DNA from: Phycisphaerales bacterium | GTDB lineage: Bacteria; Planctomycetota; Phycisphaerae; Phycisphaerales; UBA1924 | Length of the DNA stretch: 64,000 nucleotides | Direction: 5' to 3' | NCBI GenBank assembly: GCA_029260395.1 | Contig: JAJDDJ010000022.1 | Location: forward strand, 1 to 64,000 | Shown: positions 17,987 through 25,717 of the stretch, one piece after another | Layout: each line of letters starts with the position of its first letter | How positions within the stretch are numbered: position 1 is the stretch's first letter | Program-made: the position numbers and the translations under genes | The notes under the pieces: model-generated | What the model was told of the DNA's origin: nothing | The model's database searches: none | Seen by the model: the letters and a program-made list of their open reading frames with translations, nothing else

Positions 17987-18745
17987 GTGACCAACGCTAT
18001 CTGCCCAGCCTGCAACGCCGAGATCGCGATCGAAGATGTGAACATCGCCGAGGGAGTCGGCCTGTGCCGCCCCTGCGGCAAGCTGTTCAAGCTCAGCGAA
18101 CTCGTGGATGACGACGATGAGCCGGCCTCGGGCGATTCGCTCGACATCGCGCGCGGCGACCCGCCCAAGGGCGCGTGGCTCCGCGATACCGGCGTCGAGA
18201 CGAAGATCGGCGCGAGCACCCGCTCGGGCGTGGCCCTGTTCATGTGGTTCTTCACGATCTTCTGGAACAGCATCACCGGCATCTTCCTAGCGATCGCTGT
18301 CGGCTCGGCCCTCACGCACCTGGGCCTGGTGCCGAGCAACTGGAACCTGCCCGTGAGCACCAACGGCGGGTCGTCCAAACCGATGGGCGTGGGCGAAACC
18401 GTGTTCATGTGCCTGTTTCTTACGCCGTTTGTGCTCGTGGGCGCGGGCACGTTCTGGCTGGCGATGGTGATGACGTTCGGCAAGTGCGTCGTCACGCTGC
18501 GCGGCGATGTGGGCATGGTGCGCACGGGCGTCGGACCGATCGCGTGGAAGAAGCCGTTCAAGCCCTCGGCCATCAAGACCGTCAAGATCCGCAAGGCCAA
18601 CTCCGAGACCAACGGCAAGCCCGACCGCGAGATCGTGCTCGATGGCGACGAGAAGACCGTCAAGTTCGGCTCGATGCTCACGCCCGCTCGACGGCGGTGG
18701 GTGGCCGCGGTGCTGCGCGAACTGCTCGTGACCAGCCGGCGGTGA
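17987..18745 (+). CDS. zinc-ribbon membrane protein, unknown function
   Basis: 252 aa from a GTG start. The N-terminus has a zinc ribbon CPAC...CRPC (residues about 6-30), then an acidic linker, two hydrophobic segments (about residues 78-105 and 133-160) and a cytoplasmic C-terminal domain with many Lys and Arg (AIKTVKIRKANSETNGKPDRE). The C-terminal part resembles a PH-like membrane-associated domain of the kind seen in planctomycete proteins, but I cannot name a family. Divergent from recA across a short gap. Function unknown. Confidence 0.75.
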   Translation: MTNAICPACNAEIAIEDVNIAEGVGLCRPCGKLFKLSELVDDDDEPASGDSLDIARGDPPKGAWLRDTGVETKIGASTRSGVALFMWFFTIFWNSITGIFLAIAVGSALTHLGLVPSNWNLPVSTNGGSSKPMGVGETVFMCLFLTPFVLVGAGTFWLAMVMTFGKCVVTLRGDVGMVRTGVGPIAWKKPFKPSAIKTVKIRKANSETNGKPDREIVLDGDEKTVKFGSMLTPARRRWVAAVLRELLVTSRR

Positions 18746-18818
18746 GGCTTGCGTCCAATCGAGCGATCCGGACCACAGCATCGCATTTCTGCTCGCCGCG
18801 GGAGTGAAAGCTCCCTGC

Positions 18819-19169
18819 TCAATACCAGATCATGTGATGCACCATGGAAAATACCGCCGCAACCATCATCAGAACATAGAGCCAACCGAAGAGCCCCGCT
18901 GCCATGATCGGAGCCCATATGACCCACCAGAGCCGCACCGGCTGAATCGACGACCCAAGTACAAAACTCGACCAGACCGTGAGCAGGGCAAGATCGCTCT
19001 GGATAATGAGCAAGCTCAAGAACGTACTGATGCGAGACTTGCCCGGCGTGAAGTCAAGCCCCCGCGTGAGGAGCCCGTCGATTCCCTCATACTGCTGCAG
19101 CCCCATCACTGCCACAATCGCAGCAACCCCAACCGACCAAATGAAAATGCGATCGAATTGCACGCTCAT
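18819..19169 (-). CDS. small membrane protein, unknown function
   Basis: 116 aa with three hydrophobic segments (near residues 9-25, 48-70 and 83-110) and no recognisable domain. ATG 19169 overlaps the TGA of the upstream gene in an ATGA arrangement, so the two are very probably translationally coupled and may form a membrane complex. The open frame can be read up to 19232, but that would overlap the upstream gene by 67 bases. Confidence 0.65.
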   Translation of the reverse strand: MSVQFDRIFIWSVGVAAIVAVMGLQQYEGIDGLLTRGLDFTPGKSRISTFLSLLIIQSDLALLTVWSSFVLGSSIQPVRLWWVIWAPIMAAGLFGWLYVLMMVAAVFSMVHHMIWY

Positions 19170-19963
19170 GCCGCCACCGCCGACCCGCGCTTGCCTCGCC
19201 TCACCCGAGGCGCATCCCCGCACTCGGGGCACGGCACGCGGTAATCAAACACCCGGTCGTACTTGCACCGTGGGCACAGCCCCCGCCGGTACCGCCGTGC
19301 GTGCTTGACGGCCCGACCGATCCGCACAACAACAAAGAACAGCAGCGCGTAGAACGCCGTGTTCAACGCCAGACCCGACCAGATCGGCATGTAGGGGAGG
19401 GCTTGCAAAGCACCGTACTGGCTCCACCAATCCCTGAGATGTCGGTCCTTCAGAGCGAACCCACCTTGAACATGCTGGCTCGTCAACCTTGAACTTCCCC
19501 AATCGATTTGCGCATCCGTTTCTTCCGGTGAAATCCATGTGCACCATAGTGCGAGGAAGGGAAACCCTCGCGCGTCTTCGAGCATTTCAACACCACGACC
19601 ACCCCTCGGATTTCTTGATGACTGCATGCCCCAGTCTTGTGAGCTACCAAGCTCTGAGATGTATCCGAGCGATTGCCAATCTGTGCCCGGACCGTGGTCA
19701 GGCATCAGCTCGCGCTGCCACATCCCCGGCCTCGGTTCGAAAGGTGTCTCGTCACCTATGAACCGATAGGTCTTGCGGGCAGAACCGATCCCCTGTTCAT
19801 AGTGGGCTCCGACGCCAAACTCGACACCGATCATGCTGCGGAATGGTCCGACAGGGACACCCGGCGGCAGCAGCGCCAGCCCCCACGCGACGGCCCACGT
19901 CGTCGCCAACCCGAGCAACAGGTAGACCACCGCCACCCGGCCGATGTGCAGAGCGCCTCGCAT
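19166..19963 (-). CDS. membrane protein with C-terminal zinc ribbon, unknown function
   Basis: 265 aa. An N-terminal hydrophobic helix (GRVAVVYLLLGLATTWAVAW) and a second near residues 200-220 flank an extracytoplasmic region. The C-terminal cytoplasmic tail contains GLCPRCKYD and VPCPECGD, a two-CxxC zinc ribbon, followed by basic residues. This arrangement (membrane helix then CPxCxYD...CPECG) is widespread in planctomycete hypothetical proteins. Coupled by ATGA overlap to the small membrane protein downstream. Confidence 0.72.
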   Translation of the reverse strand: MRGALHIGRVAVVYLLLGLATTWAVAWGLALLPPGVPVGPFRSMIGVEFGVGAHYEQGIGSARKTYRFIGDETPFEPRPGMWQRELMPDHGPGTDWQSLGYISELGSSQDWGMQSSRNPRGGRGVEMLEDARGFPFLALWCTWISPEETDAQIDWGSSRLTSQHVQGGFALKDRHLRDWWSQYGALQALPYMPIWSGLALNTAFYALLFFVVVRIGRAVKHARRYRRGLCPRCKYDRVFDYRVPCPECGDAPRVRRGKRGSAVAA

Positions 19964-19981
19964 GAGAACAGCTTACCAACG

Positions 19982-20172
19982 AGCGGGCGGTAGCCCGCTT
20001 ACCTCTCCCCACCCACCTGGACTGGTGGGAGAGGTCGACGCGCAGCGTCGGGTGAGGGGGACGGGGGGAAGCCAGAACCCCACGCCTTGCTCGACGTGAG
20101 CGAGAGGAAGATCAAAGCCCTCTCACCCCAGCCCTCTCTTACGCCCCCCTTGGGCACGGGAGAGGGAGCCAG
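19982..20172. repeat. cluster of palindromic intergenic elements
   Basis: Successive inverted repeats: AGCGGGC/GCCCGCT (19982-19999), ACCTCTCCC/GGGAGAGGT (20001-20035), GACGC/GCGTC (20037-20049) and CTCTC...GAGAG around 20120-20167 with the words CACCCCAGCCCTCTC. Such CTCACCCCAGCCCTCTC-type arrays are common intergenic repeats in GC-rich genomes. They fill most of the 314-base gap between two minus-strand genes. Confidence 0.6.
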
Positions 20173-20193
20173 AAACATGCCACCAAGAAACAA

Positions 20194-20213
20194 CTCCGCG
20201 TTCTCCGCGTCTT
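20194..20213 (-). repeat. dispersed repeat AAGACGCGGAGAACGCGGAG, copy 2
   Basis: Exact 20-base match, in opposite orientation, to 400-419. Confidence 0.75.
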
Positions 20214-20224
20214 GGCTCAGCTCC

Positions 20225-20269
20225 TCTGCGTTCGTCTTGTCTGCGTTCGACTTGTCTGCGTTCGCCGTG
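20225..20269. repeat. three tandem 15-base units TCTGCGTTCGNCNTG
   Basis: Three contiguous 15-base units (TCTGCGTTCGTCTTG, TCTGCGTTCGACTTG, TCTGCGTTCGCCGTG) ending 8 bases before the carboxypeptidase stop codon. They extend the GCGGAGAACGC-type repeat next to them and may have grown by slippage. Confidence 0.75.
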
Positions 20270-20277
20270 CTGGCTGC

Positions 20278-21960
20278 TCACTCGCCAAGCGCGCGCCGGT
20301 ACCAGGCCTTCAGATCCTCGCCGAGCTTGTCGAGGTCCGGCTTGTTGAGGTACATCATGTGCCCCGCGTTGTAGTCGAACAGCTCGATGTTCTGCCGAAC
20401 GTTGTCGCGGAGCATCATGTGGTCGACCGTGTACTCGGTCGCAAAGTACGGCGTCGCAAGATCAAACCGGCCCGAGCCGACGAACACCTTCATGTGCGGC
20501 TGCTGCTGCATCACATCGCGCAGCCGGTCGGCGGTGTTGACAAAGCGGTTGTTGCCCGCCCCGCCGTAGTCCCACGGATGCACACGGCCCGTCAGAATCT
20601 CGTAGCTCAGGTCGCTCTCATAGCCAAGCTCTCGGCGCGCGTAGTCATTGAACGTCTGCGTGTAGATGGCCCGGATCGCCGCGTACGACGGGTCGTAGCT
20701 GTAGCGTTCGCCCGCGTCGTCGCGGTCGATGCCTTTGAAGCGTGAATCGAACCGCCCCACCGTCTCGCCGCCGCGAAGCCTCAGCAGCTCCTTACTAAAC
20801 CGCCCCTGGTCGACGCGCAGCGAGGCCCGCCGAACGTACTCGGGCGACAGGTCCGTCAGTTCGGCCATGCGGATGGCCACGGAGTTGAGCTCGCCCTCGG
20901 GCAGCGATGTGCCACGCATGAGCGCCGAGGCGTACGCCCCGCGCGCGAACGCCTCGGCTTGTTCGAGCACAGCATCGAGCGGCTGGGCCTGCAACTGCGG
21001 CGAGAGCAACCCGTGATGGTGGGCGGTCGCGGAGTACGAAGGCAGGAACAGGATGTAGGGCAGGTCGTGACCCACGTTGAAGCGGATGGTCGCAAAGTCG
21101 AGCACCGCCGAGATGAGGATCACGCCGTTGAGGTTGATGCCGTGGCGGTCGTGCAGGTGATCGGCCAGGCCGGCGGCCCGAGTGGTTCCGTAGCTCTCGC
21201 CCGCGATGAAACGAGGGCTGGCCCATCGCTGCTCACTGGTGAGGTACCGGCGGATGAACTCGCCGACGGACGCGATGTCCTGCTCGACGCCGTGGAACTG
21301 GGAGCCGGGCGTGTCGCCCTCGGTGCGAGAGTACCCGGTCGACACGGGATCGATGAACACCCAATCGCTCTCGCCGAGCAGCGTCTGCTCGTTATCGCGG
21401 AGCATGTAAGGCGGCGGGCCGGGATTGCCCATGTCGTCGCCGTAGTCGATGCGCTTGGGACCGAAGATACCCAGGTGCAGCCACACCGAGCTAGAACCGG
21501 GACCGCCATTAAAACTGAACGAGATCGGACGAGCTTCCGGCGCTGGCATGTCGAGCACCTGGCCCGCGTCAACACCCGCGGCCAGCAGCCGTTCGACGCG
21601 GGCCGCGGCGCGCTCGTCGCCCGAGCCGAGCACACCGATGGCCTTGAGGTCGGCTTCGCTGAGGTGCAACTCGGCGAGCTTCTCGAGCGTCGCCGAAGGC
21701 TTGAGTCCATCGTACTTGCGGTACGCAACAAAGAACACGCTGGCCGTCGCCTCGGCCGGGTTCTCGTCGAACAGCGTGATGGTGCCAGCCGTGCTCAGGT
21801 AACTGACCTTCTGGCCGTTTAGCTCCATCGAGTGCAGCCGGTGGGCCGCAGCATCAGGGTGAAGGGTGAACCGCTTGTCCTTGGTGTCGTCGCCCTGAGC
21901 CGGGGCGAGGGCGGTGGCGCAAGCGAGCACTGCGACAAGAAGGATCGGGACAAGTCGCAT
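20278..21960 (-). CDS. secreted serine carboxypeptidase, S10 family
   Basis: About 560 aa, removes C-terminal residues from peptides outside the cytoplasm. A signal peptide RLVPILLVAVLACATALAPAQ starts the protein. Family landmarks: FNGGPGSSSVWLHLG (oxyanion region), catalytic Ser in GESYGTTRA, catalytic Asp in GSGRFDLATP and catalytic His in YNAGHMMYLNKPD. The bacterial members of S10 are less common than eukaryotic ones but frequent in planctomycetes. I chose ATG 21960 directly before the signal peptide; ATG 21999 is an alternative, and the open frame to 22380 overlaps the divergent prepilin gene. Confidence 0.85.
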   Translation of the reverse strand: MRLVPILLVAVLACATALAPAQGDDTKDKRFTLHPDAAAHRLHSMELNGQKVSYLSTAGTITLFDENPAEATASVFFVAYRKYDGLKPSATLEKLAELHLSEADLKAIGVLGSGDERAAARVERLLAAGVDAGQVLDMPAPEARPISFSFNGGPGSSSVWLHLGIFGPKRIDYGDDMGNPGPPPYMLRDNEQTLLGESDWVFIDPVSTGYSRTEGDTPGSQFHGVEQDIASVGEFIRRYLTSEQRWASPRFIAGESYGTTRAAGLADHLHDRHGINLNGVILISAVLDFATIRFNVGHDLPYILFLPSYSATAHHHGLLSPQLQAQPLDAVLEQAEAFARGAYASALMRGTSLPEGELNSVAIRMAELTDLSPEYVRRASLRVDQGRFSKELLRLRGGETVGRFDSRFKGIDRDDAGERYSYDPSYAAIRAIYTQTFNDYARRELGYESDLSYEILTGRVHPWDYGGAGNNRFVNTADRLRDVMQQQPHMKVFVGSGRFDLATPYFATEYTVDHMMLRDNVRQNIELFDYNAGHMMYLNKPDLDKLGEDLKAWYRRALGE

Positions 21961-22126
21961 GGGATGGGGCATGATCATCTGATGGGGTGTGGAAAGCATG
22001 GCCCGAGCGTACACAGCCACGACCTCGCTGTGCGGGGGCAGGGGCAGCGAGGGGGCGAGAAGAGCCCTGCCGCTCTTCCGATGCCCTTGGGCTTGACCGG
22101 CGGCGGCCAATCCCGATACTGGAGCG

Positions 22127-22924
22127 ATGCCCCACCGCCAGCGCCCGCACCGCCGAGCGTTCACGCTCATCGAGCTGTTGGTTGTCATCGCGATCATCGC
22201 GCTGCTGATCGGCATCCTGTTACCCGCTCTCGGCAAGGCCCGCGAGGCGGGCCGGCGTGCGGTGTGCCTGTCCAACATGCGACAGATGGGCGTTGGGCTC
22301 ATGATGTACGCCAACGACAACGACGGCTGGGTCCCGCGCGAGGCGGGAAGTCTTAACGTGCCCGAGCCACTGCGGTCCATCGACGGCTGGCCCGAACTGC
22401 TCAGGCCCTACATCGACACGCCCGGCTCCGAGGCCGAGCTCGACGATCTTTACACCAACGCCGCCATGTACCACTGCCCGAGCCGAGGCTTCGAGAAGAG
22501 CTCGGTCACGCACCGCTACGCCGGGCTCGTCGAGGGCCACCAGGTTCACTACGTCATCAATGGCTTGCAGTTCCGCGAGCCGGGCTTGGTCGCACCCGGG
22601 CTCAATACGAGCAAGCCGCCGACCCGGCTCATCAGCGTACCGTTCACGTCGAACGCGCCATACCTCGCCGAGTACACGCTCGATACCGCCGGCATCAACT
22701 TCCGTAGCAACTACCGTGTCAACGCAACCAACGCCGGCATCAGCATCTTCTACGATCTCTACCGCACCAGCACCATCCTCGGCAACGAGAACACCCGCCG
22801 AATCGACCCAACCCGCCACGGCAACGGAATGAACATCCTCTTCCACGACGGGCACGTCGACCTCGTCACGCAGGACATCACGACCACCCTCGATTTCTGG
22901 GACGACGGCGACTATCTGCGGTAG
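22127..22924 (+). CDS. type IV prepilin-like protein (planctomycete H-x9-DG type)
   Basis: 265 aa. The prepilin cleavage/methylation motif [26 protein letters not shown] is at 10-35 (prepilin peptidase would cut just before Phe12), followed by [21 protein letters not shown], typical of the expanded planctomycete pseudopilin families. The C-terminus carries [17 protein letters not shown], the H-x9-DG motif. These proteins are exported to the cell envelope and may form pseudopili or surface scaffolds, but most have no tested role. No pilus assembly genes are adjacent. A 9-pair GC-rich hairpin lies 10 bases past the stop. Confidence 0.88.
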   Translation: MPHRQRPHRRAFTLIELLVVIAIIALLIGILLPALGKAREAGRRAVCLSNMRQMGVGLMMYANDNDGWVPREAGSLNVPEPLRSIDGWPELLRPYIDTPGSEAELDDLYTNAAMYHCPSRGFEKSSVTHRYAGLVEGHQVHYVINGLQFREPGLVAPGLNTSKPPTRLISVPFTSNAPYLAEYTLDTAGINFRSNYRVNATNAGISIFYDLYRTSTILGNENTRRIDPTRHGNGMNILFHDGHVDLVTQDITTTLDFWDDGDYLR

Positions 22925-22933
22925 CCCCCAAGA

Positions 22934-23158
22934 AGTGCCCCGCCCGCGGGGCACTGAGTGAGGTCCCTAATGATTGTATTATGGTCGGGGAAACAGGCGT
23001 GAGGCCGTTTCGAAGCGGCAATGCTAAGCCTTTGTAACAGGCTTGATCTTTCAAGGCCAATCATTTAGCTTCGAACGAGAGACGGAGAGATAGGGCTGCC
23101 ACGGCGAGGTGAAACGCTCACCACGTACCTGTGTTTTTCAGCCGGTGTCCGCACCGGC
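22934..23158 (+). promoter_or_regulatory. structured leader candidate with five stem-loops
   Basis: Between the prepilin gene and the secreted peptidase-like gene there are five successive inverted repeats: AGTGCCCCG/CGGGGCACT (22934-22955), GCCG/CGGC (23004-23019), AAGCCT/AGGCTT (23026-23044), GGTGA/TCACC (23108-23122) and GCCGGTG/CACCGGC (23141-23158). The first could be a terminator for the prepilin gene but lacks a T-run. It does not match a riboswitch class that I can recognise. Confidence 0.4.
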
Positions 23159-23184
23159 AGGCCGCCCGGCCAGAGAGAGTGCCC

Positions 23185-24003
23185 ATGTTTCGTACCACCT
23201 GCGTTGCGCTGATCGCCGTTGCCTCCTCCTCAGCTCTGGCCGACTACACCAACAACATCCTGCTCACCGGCTACTGGCCGCCGACCAACGGCATGCTCCG
23301 GCCCTTCTCCTCCAGTTCAACTCAGAACCCCGACGGCTGGGTCGGCGGCAACTGGGAAAGCCGTGGCTACGACGTTATGTCGTACTTTCCAGAGTTCCCG
23401 GGCGGGCTCGGTCAGGGCGAGGGAGACTTTGAGGTCGACTACCAGGACACCAGCGCCGACTGGGAACGCATCCTTGCTGAGGTTCGGCCCGTCGCCATTA
23501 TTACTTTCAGCCGGGCCAACACCTCAAACGGTTGGGAGCTCGAAGGCGGCAACCGGATGTACGCGACCAGCCAGTGGTCCAATGACTATTCCGGTGAACT
23601 CAAACCGGGGGGTGACCTCCCGATTATGCAGGCTCTTGCTCCGGGTACCGAGCTCTTTAGTTCGCTCCCCATCGACGAGATCATCGCCGACGTTTCCGAC
23701 CAAGTCCCGCAGGCTGACCCGTTCGCAACCGTCATCGACAACGGACGATTCTTGTCCAACTACATCGGTCTCCACGGCAACTGGTACCACTCCATGCACT
23801 CCGACCCCAGCGACCTGTACCGGAACGTCGCGGCTGGCCACATCCATGTTGGCCAAGGCATGTCAGAATCCGTTGGCACCATGGCTACCGAGGTCACACT
23901 CCGCGCCCTGATCGACCACGTGAACTCCATCGTCCCAGCGCCGTCCGGCGCTGCGGTCCTGCTAGCGGGCGGCCTCGCATTCTCGCGTCGCACCCGTCCA
24001 TAA
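23185..24003 (+). CDS. secreted pyroglutamyl-peptidase-like protein with PAP-type C-terminal tail, Cys to Ser
   Basis: 272 aa with signal peptide (FRTTCVALIAVASSSALAD). The body follows the order of pyrrolidone-carboxylate peptidases (C15): ILLTGYWPPTNG at the N-terminal strand, a Glu region GWELEGGN (E118), LFSSLPIDEII, then NGRFLSNYIG, and AGHIHVG near the end (H219 or H221). In active C15 enzymes the position in YLCN is the nucleophile Cys; here it is Ser191 in FLSN. So the protein is either a serine variant or inactive. The C-terminus VPAPSGAAVLLAGGLAFSRRTRP is a PEP-CTERM-like sorting tail. Start ATG 23185 is chosen for the signal peptide; the frame is open from 23131. Confidence 0.68.
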   Translation: MFRTTCVALIAVASSSALADYTNNILLTGYWPPTNGMLRPFSSSSTQNPDGWVGGNWESRGYDVMSYFPEFPGGLGQGEGDFEVDYQDTSADWERILAEVRPVAIITFSRANTSNGWELEGGNRMYATSQWSNDYSGELKPGGDLPIMQALAPGTELFSSLPIDEIIADVSDQVPQADPFATVIDNGRFLSNYIGLHGNWYHSMHSDPSDLYRNVAAGHIHVGQGMSESVGTMATEVTLRALIDHVNSIVPAPSGAAVLLAGGLAFSRRTRP

Positions 24004-24052
24004 CGCGCAACTGCTCATCATGCTGTTCGCATCACCCAGAGAGGATCCCAAC

Positions 24053-25588
24053 ATGAACCGCACCACCACACTCGCACTCCTTGCCACGGCTGGTCTCGCC
24101 GCCACGTCCAGCGCTCAAGTCGCGCTGCTTCAGGGCGTCAACTCGGCCCTGCCCAACGCCATGATCACCGGCATCGAAGACGCCCCACTCAAGGCATCGA
24201 CCGACTTCGACGCCCTCGCCATCAGCCCTGACGGATCACGCTGGGTCTTCACCGCTTTCCTCGACTCGGCCACCACGACGGACGAAGTCATCCTCACCGG
24301 ATCTGGTCCTGACGGATCCACCGCGGCCGCCGTTGTTCGCGAGGGCGACGACGCCTCGTCCATCGCGGCAGGCCGCGCCTTCCAGACTCTCGATGTCGGC
24401 CCACGAATCAACGACGCGGGCACGGTCGTCTTCTCTGGCGACTTCGACGGCAGCACAACCGACGACGACTTCATCGTCACCTGGTCCGGTGGCGCCTACA
24501 CGCTGGTGGCCCAGGAACTCGGCGACTCAAGCTCGCTCTTCGGGGCAGCAACCATGTTCGACGTTCTCGATAGCCCGGTCATCGACAACGCCGGCAATGT
24601 CGGCTTCAGAGCAACGAGCATCGAGGGTGTCGCCACCCTCACCGATGCCGCCATCGTCTACAACAACGCCGTGCTCCTCCAGGAAGGCGTCACGCCAATC
24701 GGAGCGGGCTTCGATCTCTGGCAAAACTTCGATATCAACGAGTTCCGAATCTCCGCCGACGGATCCACCTGGATCATGCAGGGCGATACCGACAATCCAA
24801 CCACCACGCTCGACGACATCTTCGCAGTCGACGGGGCCATCGTCGTGCAGGAGAACTCCCCCCACGGCGCGCTGCCCCAAAACGCCGTGGTGCTGCGAGA
24901 CGTCGCGATGACCGCCGCAGGCGACTGGTTCGTCGATGGCGACATCACCGACGACCGCGACTTCGTGCTCTACAACGGCGTGCTGCTCGCTCTCACCGAC
25001 GAACCCACCGGCCTGCCGAGCGGCGAGCTGTGGGACGACACCCCGTACTCGGTCACCTTCTTCGTGATGATCGGCAACAACATGGGCGACACAATTGTCG
25101 CCGGACTCACCAATTCCGCAGATGACTCGGCCAACGCCGTGCTCGTCCTCAACGGCACCACCGAGGTCATGCGCGAGAACGACCCCATCGACCTCGACGG
25201 AAACGGCATGTTCGACGATGGCCAGTTCCTCCGCACCTTCCATGACGACGACATGGTTCTTACTGATAGTCTTGGCTTCTACGCACTCGTCACCCTCCAA
25301 GACGCAGCGGGTGTCGAGACAGGCGAGGCCTTCATCTACAAGGACCTCTCCGGCGGCACGCCCGTCTGCATCGGCGACATCGCCGACGATTTCGGCAATC
25401 TCGGCGGTGACGGCATGATCAGCTTCGGCGACTTCCTCGCTCTGCTAGGGCTCATCGGCCCCTGCCCCGGCGGCACGCCCGGATGCACCGGCGACATCGC
25501 CGACGACTTCGGCAACCTGGGCGGTGACGCGATGGTCAGCTTCGGCGACTTCCTCGCACTGCTCGGGCTCATCGGTCCCTGCCCGTAA
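24053..25588 (+). CDS. secreted protein with duplicated GDIADDFG C-terminal tail
   Basis: 511 aa. Signal peptide NRTTTLALLATAGLAATSSAQ; the body (about 25-435) is beta-rich, Asp- and Thr-rich and has no named domain I recognise, with loose repeats built around ISPDGSRWVF, NDAGTVVFSGDF and NNAVLLQEG, suggestive of a propeller. The C-terminal 75 residues are two near-identical 37-residue units GDIADDFGNLGGDxMxSFGDFLALLGLIGPCP, each preceded by Cys. The same unit ends the FG-GAP protein at 27.9-29.3 kb, so it is probably a shared sorting or assembly tag with a calcium-binding-like Asp pattern. ATG 24053 has GAGAGGAT upstream. Strong terminator follows. Confidence 0.78.
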   Translation: MNRTTTLALLATAGLAATSSAQVALLQGVNSALPNAMITGIEDAPLKASTDFDALAISPDGSRWVFTAFLDSATTTDEVILTGSGPDGSTAAAVVREGDDASSIAAGRAFQTLDVGPRINDAGTVVFSGDFDGSTTDDDFIVTWSGGAYTLVAQELGDSSSLFGAATMFDVLDSPVIDNAGNVGFRATSIEGVATLTDAAIVYNNAVLLQEGVTPIGAGFDLWQNFDINEFRISADGSTWIMQGDTDNPTTTLDDIFAVDGAIVVQENSPHGALPQNAVVLRDVAMTAAGDWFVDGDITDDRDFVLYNGVLLALTDEPTGLPSGELWDDTPYSVTFFVMIGNNMGDTIVAGLTNSADDSANAVLVLNGTTEVMRENDPIDLDGNGMFDDGQFLRTFHDDDMVLTDSLGFYALVTLQDAAGVETGEAFIYKDLSGGTPVCIGDIADDFGNLGGDGMISFGDFLALLGLIGPCPGGTPGCTGDIADDFGNLGGDAMVSFGDFLALLGLIGPCP

Positions 25589-25629
25589 TCCGAGCCATTC
25601 GTCCCTCTGACTACCTGAATACCCCACTA

Positions 25630-25656
25630 GCCCCCACTCAACGAGTGGGGGCTTTT
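25630..25656 (+). terminator. intrinsic terminator
   Basis: GCCCCCACTC-aac-GAGTGGGGGC followed by TTTT, a perfect 10-pair stem, 42 bases after the stop of the GDIADDFG-tailed gene. Confidence 0.92.
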
Positions 25657-25717
25657 CCGTGTGCGCTCTCGCTATCCTCTCTACTCATCGAACACTCATC
25701 AAGTCAGCGGAGCCGAC

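Noticed and set aside
22981..23060. c-di-GMP (GEMM) riboswitch upstream of the secreted peptidase-like gene
   Set aside because: Some words (gggaaac, gctaagcc) look alike, but the conserved order of the GEMM core is not present.
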